A stretch of DNA of 64,000 nt. It comes from Notolepis coatsorum (taxonomy: Eukaryota > Chordata > Actinopteri > Aulopiformes > Paralepididae). The stretch is from contig OZ020601.1 in assembly GCA_963971535.1 (NCBI GenBank), positions 19,823,295-19,887,294 on the forward strand. Reading direction: 5' to 3'. The notes below the pieces were generated by a model. The model had not been told where the DNA came from, did no database searches, and saw only the letters and a program-made list of their open reading frames with translations. This document shows, one piece after another, positions 22,106-33,553 of the stretch (positions within the stretch are counted from its first letter, which is position 1; the number at the start of each line of letters is the position of its first letter). The position numbers and the translations under genes were made by a program.

Positions 22106-22401
22106 ATGAAGCACTTTGAATGGATGAATGAATGAATGAGTGAATGAAGTATATTTTCCGAGCCATTTAGCGTGTACAAAAAAAACAACAACACACAAAT
22201 CAAATTACAAGTTGGCCCCGAAAAGGTTAGAGAGGCGCTGTATAAATAAAGGTTTGTTTACTAAATGTGACTGTTCCGCACAGCCCATTTGAAGGACATG
22301 GTCTTGAGGTAAAATCTTCTTATTTTATGTGAGAGGAGGCCGTCCTATACATCCTGTATCCATCCGTCTCTCCTCCCCACCTACTCTGCCATCCATCTGT
22401 C

Positions 22402-22404
<3 letters not shown>

Positions 22405-22487
<83 letters not shown>
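22405..22487. repeat. (CT)n microsatellite and CCAT-rich flank
   Basis: About 41 CT units, followed to about 22625 by imperfect CCATCCATC and CCCTCC runs. Confidence 0.95.
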
Positions 22488-22490
<3 letters not shown>

Positions 22491-22833
22491 CATCCATCCA
22501 TCCATTTCTACAACCATTCCTCCACCCCTCCATACATCCCTCCATCATCCAACTATCCATCCATCCATTTCTCGAACCATACCCCCCTCCCTCCCTCTAT
22601 CCATCCCTCCCTCCCTCCATCGATTGTCTCTCACAATACAACCTTCTCTCCTGACATGCATCCCTCCTCTGCTCTCCTCCCCTCATCTCTCCATCATGCT
22701 CTCCTCCTCTTCTCTCTCCCTCCCCGGCCGAGGGCTGTGAGTGTGAAAGGTCTTAACCCTCCTCAGCGGTGAATAATGACATCACTGTGACTGATTGTCA
22801 GGGTGACGCGCCGCTGAGAATGCTGTCAACCTG

Positions 22834-23690
22834 CCTGCGTGTGTGTGTGTCTGCCTGCGTGTGTGTGTGTCTGCCTGCGTGTGTGTGTGTCTGCCTGCGT
22901 GTGTGTGTGTCTGCCTGCGTGTGTGTGTGTCTGCCTGCGTGTGTGTGTGTGTCTGCCTGCGTGTGTGTGTGTCTGCCTGCGTGTGTGTGTGTCTGCCTGC
23001 GTGTGTGTGTGTGTGTGTGTGTGTCTGCCTGCATGCGTGTGTGTGTGTGTGTGTGTCTGCCTGCATGCGTGTGTGTGTGTGTGTGTGTCTGCCTGCATGC
23101 GTGTGTGTGTGTGTGTGTGTCTGCCTGCATGCGTGTGTGTGTGTGTGTGTGTCTGCCTGCATGTGTGTGTGTGTGTGTATGTGTCTGCCTGCGTGCGTGT
23201 GTGTGTGTGTATGTGTCTGCCTGCGTGTGTGTGTGTGTGTGTATGTGTCTGCCTGCGTGTGTGTGTGTGTCTGCCTGCCTGCATGTGTGTGTGTCTGCCT
23301 GCGTGTGTGTGTCTGCCTGCCTGCGTGTGTGTGTCTGCCTGCCTGCATGTGTGTGTGTCTGCCTGCGTGTGTGTGTGTGTCTGCCTGCATGTGTGTGTGT
23401 GTGTGTCTGCCTGCATGTGTGTGTGTCTGCCTGCGTGTGTGTGTGTGTCTGCCTGCCTGCGTGTGTATGTGTGTCTGCCTGCATGTGTGTGTGTCTGCCT
23501 GCGTGTGTGTGTGTGTCTGCCTGCCTGCGTGTGTGTGTGTGTCTGCCTGCATGTGTGTGTGTCTGCCTGCGTGTGTGTGTGTGTCTGCCTGCATGTGTGT
23601 GTGTGTGTGTCTGCCTGCATGTGTGTGTGTCTGCCTGCGTGTGTGTGTCTGCCAGCCTGCATGTGTGTGTGTCTGCCTGTGTGCACATGC
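22834..23690 (+). repeat. CTGCCTGC-(GT)n compound minisatellite
   Basis: About 40 units of TCTGCCTGC(G/A)TG followed by 4-12 GT steps. GCGT and CATGC variants come in blocks, and CTGCCTGCCTGC doublets appear after 23270. Frames on both strands stay open across it and are artefacts. Confidence 0.95.
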
Positions 23691-23706
23691 ACACTCGTAT
23701 GCACGT

Positions 23707-24487
23707 TAGGGGGTGAACAATTTTATCAAACTAAATGTTATAGAAATCGCAATGTGGCCTCGTGCAATATTCAAATAGCAGGAGGTGCAATATTTGTTAA
23801 AAGCGCAATATGTGGAGGGCGGCTGGGTGGCGCAGCGGACTAAGCGCTCGTCACCAACGCGTGAGACACCGGTATCGAATCCGGCTGTCAGCGTTGCCTC
23901 CGGCTTGGCCGGCCGTCATACTGACTCAATTGGCAGAGTCAGCCGGGAGGGAAGCCGGTGGGGTGGTATTCTGGTCGTTGTAAACAGCGACTCCTACAGG
24001 TCGGTCAGGGCGCCTGCACAGCGAGGAAAGGAGATGGTGAGGGTAGTGTGAGCCTCCCACATGTTACACCTCACCAATGAGTCCGCGCTGGCAGGTGAAA
24101 AGAAGTGGCTGGCTGACTCTGCATGTATCGGAGGGGACATGCGATAGTATCTATCAACCCTCGCTAGACCGACCAGTGGGGGGCACATGCGAGCAACAAC
24201 CAGGAAGGGGAGGGGGGAATTGGCATGACTAAAATGGGGATGGGAGAAAAAACACAGAAAAACAGGAGGAGAAAAAGTGGAAAAAAAAGCGCAATATGTG
24301 TAACAATACCATTCTAGATCATTTTATTTATGAAAATTAGAACAATGACACTAAGATTAAAATTACCTCTAATATCGTGAATCATATCACAATTATAATT
24401 TTTGGTTTATTTGTTTATTATTTTTGTTTATGTTTATTATTTGTTTGTTATTATTATTAGATATTCTTTCCAAATCGCTCAGCCCTG
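23707..24487. mobile_element. hAT-like non-autonomous element hosting SINE copy 2
   Basis: Right end, reverse-complemented, is CAGGGCTGAGCGATTTGGAA; left end TAGGGGGTGAACAATTTTAT is a degraded version of it. The interior AATCGCAATG, GTGCAATATTC and GAATCATATCACAATTATAA is typical of fish hAT MITEs. I find no matching 8-bp duplication, so the edges are approximate. Without the SINE the element is about 295 bp. Confidence 0.55.
23815..24284 (+). mobile_element. Long tRNA-derived SINE, copy 2 (diverged subfamily)
   Basis: A perfect 16-bp target duplication AAAAGCGCAATATGTG (23799-23814, 24285-24300). Head CTGGGTGGCGCAGCGGACTA (A box) and GGTATCGAATCC (B box). The body shares GCGACTCCTACAGGTCGGTC and GTGAGCCTCCCAC with the other copies, but has an extra segment around 24105-24190 (TGGCTGACTCTGCATGTATC). 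The poly-A tail is interrupted. Confidence 0.92.
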
Positions 24488-25110
24488 CTATCCACTCTGC
24501 CACTGACCTGCCATCACCTAACTCAACTATGGTTAAAACTAATCATAATAATAAAAAGACACATGACACGATTGGAACAAGCAGGGTGTTTTGGACTTGG
24601 AATATTTATGAATTGTGTAGCTTGGAGATGTATTCGTAAAGGAACGCGCCAACATTATGGGAAATGCGCTTATAGGAAGATAGATACCAACTTTCTCCCT
24701 GTGCGTTCAGGAGAAAGCTATCCGGCTCCAAGCCAGCCTAGCTTAGCACACATGAATGGTAGCGGATACGGATCAGCTAGCCATTTCTGCTAAGCTAGTT
24801 GCTGTTAAGTGTTGAACATTACTTGTTCGTTACTGACAAAGCCTGCATGCAGTGCGTACTGCGTAGCCTAGAAGGCAGAGAGTTAGGAGGAGAGGACAGC
24901 AGAGGTTTACTCAGTGAGAGGAGACGGACCCTTGCTGATAAACACACTCAGATTGAGAGCAACACAACTCTTTTCTATTGTAGCCTTGTTGTCTTTGCTG
25001 GGGTTGAAATCCTTTTCCACCTGTGGGCCTATAGGTTTCCTTATATGTCCCAATAATGGAATGATCCCTAGTGGATGATGCATGGTGCTGTCTCAAGGCT
25101 GGTGTGAGCC
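24488..25110. other. Intergenic, no gene seen
   Basis: Several short frames but none with recognisable protein content. Confidence 0.4.
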
Positions 25111-25113
25111 ACT

Positions 25114-25690
25114 CACAGCTCCTAGTCACTATGCCTAGTCACTACTGCTAATCACAGCTCCTAGTCACAGCTCCTAGTCACAGCTCCTAGTCACTACTGC
25201 TAATCACAGCTCCTAGTCACAGCTCCTAGTCACTATGCCTAGTCACTACTGCTAATCACAGCTCCTAGTCACAGCTCCTAGTCACAGCTCCTAGTCACTA
25301 CTGCTAATCACAGCTCCTAGTCACAGCTCCTAGTCACTATGCCTAGTCACTACTGCTAATCACATCTCCTAGTCACAGCTCCTAGTCACTACTGCTAATC
25401 ACAGCTCCTAGTCACAGCTCCTAGTCACAGCTCCTAGTCACTACTGCTAATCACAGCTCCTAGTCACAGCTCCTAGTCACTATGCCTAGTCACTACTGCT
25501 AATCACATCTCCTAGTCACAGCTCCTAGTCACTACTGCTAATCACAGCTCCTAGTCACAGCTCCTAGTCACAGCTCCTAATCACAGCTCCTAGTCACAGC
25601 TCCTAGTCACAGCTCCTAGTCACAGCTCCTAGTCACAGCTCCTAGTCAATGCTCCTAGTCACAGCTCCTAGTCACTGCTCCTTGTAAATG
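25114..25690 (+). repeat. 13-bp CTCCTAGTCACAG minisatellite with higher-order blocks
   Basis: Monomer CTCCTAGTCACAG, with variants CTATGCCTAGTCA and CTACTGCTAATCACAG. Blocks of about 65-120 bp recur as groups (for example the order at 25190-25300 and 25370-25500). The right third is nearly pure monomer. Confidence 0.92.
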
Positions 25691-26215
25691 CTCTGTGTGT
25701 CCAAGGCAGGTGATTATGTGCCATGAATATAAATATAAACCTGTTATATAAAAGTTGCATTTCTTATTGGCTTCTCGTGTGGCATATTCTTTAAATCACA
25801 CATAAAGCATGTGTGAGTATTATTAGCCTTTGCTCCACCCTATCTTTCATGCCTCAACTGATGGCCGGATCAATATTCCTGTGGGTTGGCGGTGTGGGGA
25901 GTCATAGGGCAGCGCTCCACTTAGGAAAATATTTCCCCACATGGTTACGATATTGCCCATGAGCTACATTTAGGCTTTAAATTCACCAGGACTATTTAAC
26001 ATAATTTAACCTAACCCTACAAGTCATATCCACACACACTCCCTCCTCTAATTTGGAACCCCCATTTAAGTCAATAAGGCTCGCCAACTCTCACATAGTG
26101 TCTATTTGGATGCATGGCACCGCTAGTGCACACACAGCTGGGCACATGGATGGTACAAGTTCTTTAGAAAATCCAGTTCTGTCCATCTCTCTGCAGTGAG
26201 AGGATCCAAGTGGCA
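25691..26215. other. Intergenic, no gene seen
   Basis: AT-rich, without a supported element. Confidence 0.4.
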
Positions 26216-26218
26216 GAC

Positions 26219-26342
26219 CAGACACTCTCAACACAACCTGCAGACTCTCAACACAACCTGCAGACTCTCAACACAACCTGCAGACTCTCAACACAACCTG
26301 CAGACTCTCAACACAACCTGCAGACTCTCAACACAACCTGCA
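26219..26342 (+). repeat. 20-bp minisatellite
   Basis: Six exact copies of ACTCTCAACACAACCTGCAG. Confidence 0.95.
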
Positions 26343-27036
26343 GACACTCTCCTCAACACACACACTCCTCAACACACACTCTCCTCAACACACACTCTCC
26401 TCAACACACACTCTCCTCAACACACACTCTCCTCAACACACACTCTCCTCAACACACACACTCCTCAACACACACACTCTCCTCAACACACACACTCTCC
26501 TCAACACACACACACTCTCCTCAACACACACTCTCCTCAACACACACACACTCTCCTCAACACACACACTCTCCTCAACACACACTCTCCTCCTCAACAC
26601 ACACACGCTCCTCAACACACACTCTCCTCAACACACACACTCTCCTCAACACACACACTCTCCTCAACACACACTCTCCTCCTCAACACACACTCTCCTC
26701 AACACACACTCTCCTCAACACACACACTCTCCTCAACACACACTCTCTCCTCAACACACACACTCTCCTCAACACACACACTCTCCTCAACACACACTCT
26801 CCTCAACACACACACTCTCCTCAACACACACACTCTCCTCAACACACACTCTCCTCAACACACACACTCTCCTCAACACACACACTCTCCTCAACACACA
26901 CTCTCCTCAACACACACTCTCCTCAACACACACACTCTCCTCAACACACACACTCTCCTCAACACACACTCTCCTCAACACACACACTCTCCTCAACACA
27001 CACACTCTCCTCAACACACACACTCTCCTCAACACA
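26343..27036 (+). repeat. 16/18-bp CTCTCCTCAACACACA minisatellite
   Basis: About 40 copies of CTCTCCTCAACACACA with 0-2 extra AC steps. It directly abuts the 20-bp array, whose unit shares CTCTC-AACACA, so it probably grew from a neighbouring unit by deletion of the CCTGCAG part. Open plus frames are artefacts. Confidence 0.93.
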
Positions 27037-28360
27037 TCCTCCAGATGTTCTTTGATGCAGACATCAACGTCTTGTAGCTAAAGTATATCTCCTCCAAACC
27101 AGCATCGTCAGACTTCATAATAATTCATCACTTTGAGTTTATGTTTGTCTGTTGTGACATAAGAAGCGGCTCTATTAATTTGATTTGATTGACTTTATAT
27201 CTTGTCCAAGTTGCCTTGTGTTTTGTGTTAGATATGTGTGAGCTTGTAGTGCCTGCATGTCAACAATTTCCAAAGTATCACCAAACGTAGTAAGAGGGGA
27301 CAGCTCTCATAATGCTATTATGAGGCATCGCGCCATCTACTGTACTTACTGTCAGATGGGGAAATACATAATTAATTTAGCCTAATATTCTAGAGTGGAA
27401 AGCATACTGTAGGAGAGGCTGCCACACATCCCCCAGGCACTCCGATTAAATGATCAGAGGCAGATTAATCAGAAACAGAGGAGGACAGGAGATACCTGCA
27501 GGCAAATCACACCCTGCCAGCTGCCTATTCCAGAACACCGGCGGCGCTCTCTGCATGTTCACGGTACGACTCCCTGCGGAGCCTCCGGATATTTTCAACG
27601 GATCTTGAAATTAAACAGACAAAAAACTGAAAACAATATGTCGGCTATAACACTATATTTTTACTATGAGAAACCAGTCAGATATTATGCAACAACTTAA
27701 GTCTACTGTCGAACTGCATGGCATCCCGTTGCTTCAGACTTCAGCTGACTGTAGTAAAATTAAGTAATGTGATTCCATATTAGGACAGATTTATGTTGGC
27801 AAACATTCCTTTTTGAACCAATCGATCGACTGACATTGTGACCTATAGGGCTGCTGGTCGCGGCTAAAAAGCTAAACAGTAAACTGTTGAATATATAATA
27901 ATTATATACACAGTACATGAAGCTAAACTGTTGAAACGGTAAAACAACATGTGCATTTCTAGTCAAAGAACCTTATGTTCAGATGATAATACATGGGTGA
28001 TAAAATACACAGGAGGGCCTAATGTGTGGTTTTTGGTGCCAATTATGCTCCTAACATTACAGGCGACAAAAGGGAAAGAGCAACAATGGAGGACAACGAG
28101 GAGACGGGGGAGAACCTATTAAGAGCAGAGGCTGTGAATGTAAACCTCTGTAATTATCTGCGATGAGTGTGTGTTCAAACATCCCACTGGCATTCACACA
28201 GAACCCAAAATAGCGCCTCAACTGGAGCACGGGTCCTTGATGTGTTTAACCACGTCTGGAGGGAAGTGTGTGGGAGGCGGCCTGTAGCTCCTCCCCGCTG
28301 GACTCTGTGCCGACTGGCCTCCTCTCTGGAAACAGGTGACTGACCGGGGAGCAGGAAGTG
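27037..28360. other. Intergenic, 1.3 kb, no gene seen
   Basis: I could not identify a coding frame, RNA or transposon end. A G23 run (28361-28383) bounds it on the right. Confidence 0.45.
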
Positions 28361-28468
28361 CGGGGGGGGGGGGGGGGGGGGGGGTCCGTTTGGAAAGAAG
28401 ATCTATAGTTGCGATTATTTCAATCGATGTGACTCGTGATATCTGATGGAATGGTCATTTTTGCATCA

Positions 28469-28815
28469 GACGTTAACCCTTTCTTTTTAACCCGGGACGG
28501 CCGCGTAGGTGTGCGATGCACTAACGTGGTGCGCCACGAGGGGGCCCCGACGTTAACCCTTTCACTGCCACACTACAGAACGTTAACCCTTTACTATCAC
28601 ACTCACACTACAGACGGTTAACCGTCTGTAGTGTGATGGTAAAGGGTTAACCTTCTGTAGTGTGGCAACCGTCTGTAGTGTGATAGTAAAGGGTTAACCT
28701 TGTGTAGTGTGGCAGTGAAAGGGTTTACCCTTTGTCGTGTGGCAGTGAAAGGGTTAACCATCTGTGTATTGTCGCCGTGAAAGGGTTAACCGCTTGGTAG
28801 CGCGGTAGTGCAAGG
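28469..28815. repeat. Orientation-switching minisatellite with central palindrome
   Basis: A unit of about 35-40 bp (GTTAACCCTTTACTATCACA + CTACAGACG) occurs in one orientation left of 28619. To the right it occurs in reverse complement about five times (CGTCTGTAGTGTGATGGTAA + AGGGTTAAC). At the switch the sequence ACACTACAGACGGTT|AACCGTCTGTAGTGT is a perfect palindrome. The 28469-28563 part also repeats GACGTTAACCCTTTC around an 80-bp GC-rich insert. Confidence 0.85.
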
Positions 28816-28885
28816 GTTAAAGCGAGGCTCTCACAAGGAAGTGACGAGTCAGGTGGTGCCGGCGGAGGGAGAATGGATGGACGTG

Positions 28886-29193
28886 GTCCAGGAGGAGATC
28901 TGTGTGATGGAGAGGCTGACGTGTGCATTGAGACCACAGAGGGAGAGGTTTGAGGAGAGGTGGTCCATGAGGAGATCTGTGTGATGGAGAGGCTGACGTG
29001 TGCATTGAGACCACAGAGGGAGAGGTTTGAGGAGAGGTGGTCCAGGAGGAGATCTGTGTGATGGAGAGGCTGACGTGTGCATTGAGACCACAGAGGGAGA
29101 GGTTTGAGGAGAGGTGGTCCAGGAGGAGATCTGTGTGATGGAGAGGCTGACGTGTGCATTGAGACCACAGAGGGAGAGGTTTGAGGAGAGGTG
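28886..29193 (+). repeat. 77-bp minisatellite, four copies
   Basis: Starts of GTCCA(G/T)GAGGAGATCTGTGT at 28886, 28963, 29040 and 29117, exactly 77 bases apart and almost identical. Open minus frames across it come from the repeat. Confidence 0.95.
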
Positions 29194-29406
29194 GGGGAGA
29201 TGATGGGAGTTGATGAGGCCCACGAGGACATACTTTGTGTGACTGTGTATAGCTTGGACTGCGTATAGCTCCTTCGATGTCCTCTGTTAGGTGGACCCTG
29301 CACAGTAAAGGACCGAGCACTCTACAACATCAAGGGACAGCAATGTACCAAGCACTGGCTGAATGTTGTATACTGTAAGCTGAACAGCTTTGTATATGGA
29401 CACAAA

Positions 29407-29702
29407 AGAAGAAGAAGAAGAAGAAGAAGAAGAAGAAGAAGAAGAAGAAGAAGAAGAAGAAGAAGAAGAAGAAGAAGAAGAAGAAGAAGAAGAAGAAGAA
29501 GAAGAAGAAGAAGAAGAAGAAGAAGAAGAAGAAGAAGAAAAGAAGAAGAAAAGAAGAAGAAAAGAAGAAGAAGAAGAAGAAGAAGAAGAAGAAGAAGAAG
29601 AAGAAGAAGAAGAAGAAGAAGAAGAAGAAGAAGAAGAAGAAGAAGAAGAAGAAGAAGAAGAAGAAGAAGAAGAAGAAGAAGAAGAAGAAGAAGAAGAAAG
29701 AA
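29407..29702. repeat. Long (GAA)n tract
   Basis: About 98 GAA units with three AAAAGAAGAA interruptions near 29538-29562. It is purine-only on the plus strand for almost 300 bases. Glutamate and phenylalanine homopolymer frames are artefacts. Confidence 0.97.
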
Positions 29703-29959
29703 GCTTGGACAGAAGGGAATAGTGAATGACTGTTTTTGTGTTTTGTTATTTTAATGTATTTTGTTTTTGTTTGTATGTTTGTAATGCAAACATTTAAAAA
29801 AGAAAAAAACATTAAAATGATCATGTTTTTTAACAAGGATCTGTACCAAACTGTACCAATGTTTTCCTAAAGATTCAGTACAATGAAAATCTTGTTTTTC
29901 AATCTCATAGCTTTTTTTACAGAAGGTTTGTTGATGTAACATTACCCAACATGTTAGAG

Positions 29960-30011
<52 letters not shown>
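29960..30011. repeat. (TTG)n microsatellite
   Basis: About 17 TTG units. Confidence 0.95.
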
Positions 30012-30186
30012 AATGACTAAAGCCCTTTGATCTCTATCCCCCTGGATATCAACAGAATCAAGCCATTTGTGATATCCAATCGGCTTCCTCTGAAATATCG
30101 TATAATGCACACAGATTACTCTGATTGGCCCATCAGTCACATCTATTTTTTGAGTGAGAAAGTTGTATTTAATGTTTAGTTAAGAT

Positions 30187-30293
30187 AATAGAACCTGCAT
30201 TATCATATACTCCAGAATAAACTTTCCAGCGACCTGACGAAACGTTATAAATTAAAGGTTTATTCTGGAGCATATGAGTGTGCGGGTTCTATT
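30187..30293. repeat. Imperfect hairpin, 37-nt arms
   Basis: Left arm 30187-30223 (AATAGAACCTGCA...CCAGAATAAACT) pairs with 30257-30293 at roughly 31 of 37 positions. The 33-nt loop contains CGACCTGACGAAACGTT. Could be a small MITE or an end of a Penelope-like element; see findings. Confidence 0.65.
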
Positions 30294-30309
30294 CTCTTTA
30301 TTGTGATTA

Positions 30310-32590
30310 TTAACTAACCCATGCAGCACCCAAAGGAGTGATGTGCTTTGGGGGGAATATATAGCATTGCTCCACCACTAGATCCAGGCATCTAAGCCGG
30401 CTTTACAACTGTACAACTGTACAAGCAAAACTGTACATTGGAATATTGACAAAACCATACTTGGTAATTTACTGTACATTGGAGGGGGTTGGGTTAGGAC
30501 ATTTACAGGGGCCAGTTTCGAATTGCAGTCTCCCGTAGGTGTTCTTTGAGAGTGGTTTTGAAAGTGGGTAGTGATTCACATTCCTTTACAGGTTTGGGTA
30601 GGGCGTTCCACATTGATGTGGCATAATTGCGAAACGTGTTTAGTCCCTTGTTTTAGCCGAATCTGGGTTTAACATGATTTGTGGAGCTCCCTCTAGTGTT
30701 GTGATTGTGGTATTCACTGACCTTTGGGAAGTATTTTGACATGTACATGGGTACCTTGGTCGTGTAGTGTATCTTGTAGACCAGGCCCATTGCAAGTTGC
30801 TGTACTCTTTCGTCTACTCTAAGCCATCCTAGGTTGTCAAAGTGGGCAGGGGTGAGGTGGGTTCTAGGAGTAAGGTCAAGCAGTAGTCTGACCAGTTTGT
30901 TTTGAGATGTTTGTAATTTTGTTTTAAGCGCCTTTGAGGTGCTTTGGTACCATGAGGTGCAAGCATAGTCGTAGTACCCTTGAATGAGTGCTCCTGCCAG
31001 AGTCTTCAGGGTATTCTTGTTTACCAGAGAGAAGATCCGGTACAAGAAACTAGTTCATTGGTTGACTTTTTTTATTACATTGGATGCCATTTTGTCACAG
31101 GAAAGATTAGCCTCTAGGATGGAACCCAGGTAGGTAATTTCTTCTTTCTTTGTGACAATATTGTCACCCACTGTAACTGAGAAGCCGTCGGTCTTGCTGA
31201 GTTTGTTATGTGACCCGAAGAGAATGGACTCTGTTTTGCCCATGTGTAATGATAGTTTGTTATCAGCGAGCCATATGCAGATTTTGCCTAGTTCCGAGCT
31301 GAGGGTTTTTTCAACCTGTAACTTGTTCTTGTCAGAGACCAGCAGGGCTGAGTCGTCCGCTAACAGGAACAAGTTGCAGTCACAAGCTGATGACATGTCA
31401 TTTGCATAAATTAGGAACAGTAGCGGTCCTAGTATGCTTCCTTGTGGAACACCACAGCTCACTTGGAGGGGGGGGGGATAGGGTACCGTTTACCTCCACC
31501 ATATGTACTCTCCCCTCCAGGTAGGATTGCATCCAGCTCACTGATAGACTATCAAAACCAATTGCTTTTAGCTTGTCAATCAGAATGGTGTGATTGACAG
31601 TGTCGAGGGCCTTTTGTAGGTCCAGCATGACCATGCCGCAGTATTTGCCCACGTCCACCTCTTGTTTGATGTGGTCGTTTAAATAGAGAAGACATGTGTC
31701 AGTGGAGTGGGATGTTCTGAAGCCAGATTGGAATTCGTAGATTAGATTTTTTTCCGCAAGGTACTTTTCGACCTGTTTGTATACTATTTTTTCCATGACT
31801 TTCGAGATGGAGGTAAGGATAGAAACAGGGCGGTAGTTGCCTGGGTCTAATTTGCTGCCCTTTTTGTGCAGGGGTGTTACTCTCACAATTTTGAAGTCCT
31901 TGGGGACGTGTCCCTGTTTTATGGAGAGGTTTATTATGTGTGTGATGACTGGGGTGATGGCGGCTGCTGAGTCTCTGAGGAATTTGGAGGGGATGTTGTC
32001 ATGGCCAGTGGCCTTGTTCGGTTGGAAGGCGCTCAGTTTTTTGAGTACCTCATCTGTTGTTACCATTTCCAGTTTGAAGTCGTCTTTGAGGACCCCTAGG
32101 TTCTTGTAGTATGCTACTATGTGTTCTACCCCATAATGCCCTGAGTGGGAAGGTAGTTTGTTTACCAGTGTTGTGGCTATGTTTGTGAAGAAAATGTTTA
32201 AGTAGTTGGCTACATCCAGCGTGTTGTCCGTCTTTATGTTTATGTTTGAGAATCTGGTTTTACGTTTTTTACTGCAGCCTAGTTGATTATTGAGTAATTT
32301 CCAAAGTTCACGTGGTTTGTTTTTGTTTTCCTCAGTTTTGTCCTTGATGATTTTTTTTGTTGCAGTTTTTATCATGGAGTTTACGTCATTTCTTAGTCTG
32401 TTTCTTTCCAGTTTGAGTTCAGTCACGTGGGCTTGGAGTTCACTGCTCGTGCTTTTGGTAAGCTTTGACTGACTTTTACGAAACTCAGAGCATTTTTTGT
32501 CTCTGGTTTTCATAGCGGTCAGTATTTCCTGTGTTGATTGAATAGGTTTGCATGTTCGTTTTCACTTGGTGATACAATTGGAACGTGAAT
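30310..32590 (-). mobile_element. jockey/CR1-like LINE, 5'-truncated
   Basis: Minus-strand retrotransposon carrying a nearly complete reverse transcriptase but no endonuclease. The 3' side continues through about 200 bases of non-coding sequence to CACAATAAAGAGAATAG (about 30300). The 5' edge is at about 32590, next to an (AAT)n tract ending another retroposon. Clade placement beyond the jockey/CR1 superfamily is not certain. Confidence 0.8.
30503..32575 (-). pseudogene. LINE reverse transcriptase (two stops, one frameshift)
   Basis: Read right to left: KLSAFQPNKATGHDNIPSKF, VRVTPLHKKGSKLDPGNYRP, SILTSISKVMEKIVYKQVEK, FQSGFRTSHSTDTCLLYLND, MLDLQKALDTVNHTILIDKL (D of the catalytic triad). A frameshift in a C10 tract near 31470 separates this from CGVPQGSILGPLLFLIYAND. 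The YADD box reads LLADDSALL, so tyrosine is replaced by leucine. A TGA after KKVNQ (about 31046) has the look of a CGA-to-TGA change. A TAA at about 30654 precedes the true C-terminus FRNYATSMWNALPKPV, ending at 30503. Not functional. Confidence 0.85.
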
Positions 32591-32597
32591 GCAGTCA

Positions 32598-32730
32598 ATA
32601 ATAATAATAATAATAATAATAATACACTTTATTTATATAGCACCTTTCATACAAGGATTGCAGTTCAAAGTGCTTTATATAACCTGAGGGCTGTCCTGAG
32701 GCAGGGGAGGGTTGGTGGAGGTCAGACTCA
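32598..32730 (-). mobile_element. Retroposon 3' end with (ATT)n tail
   Basis: The minus strand reads AAGCACTTTGAACTGCAATC, then AAAGGTGCTATATAAATAAA and GTG(TAT)n. This is a common fish LINE/SINE-type 3' end with a TAT microsatellite tail (32598-32624). The body upstream (to about 32930) is unidentified. Confidence 0.6.
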
Positions 32731-33195
32731 GGACCAGCTGGCTGAGGGAGCTCCTCTCTATGTTCTCCTCTTGGCTTTGTGATGGTAGGAGGGGGGTCAC
32801 TAGTTTTAATATGTATATACAATTTGATGGCTCTTTTTGAATGTCAATTAGAAGGGGGAATTGGCCAAGTTCCACTCTGCATGGCTTATTTGGAGAAACG
32901 ATAGGAATTTTCCATAGATACACCCAGAGATACACTTTACATTTTGACGGAGAGGGAAGAATATAGATACATAGATAGATTCAGGTACAAAAGCAGGTCT
33001 TTATCCCAAATAGTTCCAAAGATATTTAATGTTTTGCAAAACATGTCCAGTGTGGGCGCGACACTCGGCTTTAGATGGCTAATGTCTTGTTAAAATAATA
33101 TGCAATGTGAGAAAAATGCTAAAACTACCAACCCACAGGAATATTGCTTAGTCTAACTCTCTTGTCGCATTAATAGAACAAAGGCTGACCACATG

Positions 33196-33317
<122 letters not shown>

Positions 33318-33520
33318 GGCTACATGTTTAATGTCTAATTGAAATAATAACGTGAGAAGATTGGAGACCTATTTCAGAACATGCAGCGTCTATTCTATTC
33401 TATAAGAGAAGCCATGCAGTGAAGTATGTGTGTCAGATGACAGCTAATCCAGTGGGGAGGTGGTTAGGGGAGTGGTTAGGGGTGGACATAATTAAGAGCT
33501 ATTATTCACACCTAGTACCT

Positions 33521-33537
33521 GACTGCCAATGTGTTAA
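33521..33537 (+). mobile_element. Solo right end of a piggyBac-like element
   Basis: GACTGCCAATGTGTTAA matches the right ends of the TTAA family (compare 3671-3687). I find no partner end upstream. The L1 inserted 16 bases downstream of it. Confidence 0.5.
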
Positions 33538-33553
33538 AAATGCAGCCAAACTT

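Noticed and set aside
22769-23843. Cys-Val-rich frames over 300 residues
   Set aside because: Translation of the GT/CTGCCTGC array.
25114-25690. CRISPR-like regular repeats
   Set aside because: Units are contiguous with no unique spacers, and the sequence is eukaryotic.
26196-27077. 293-residue His/Thr-rich frame
   Set aside because: Translation of the 20-bp and 16/18-bp arrays.
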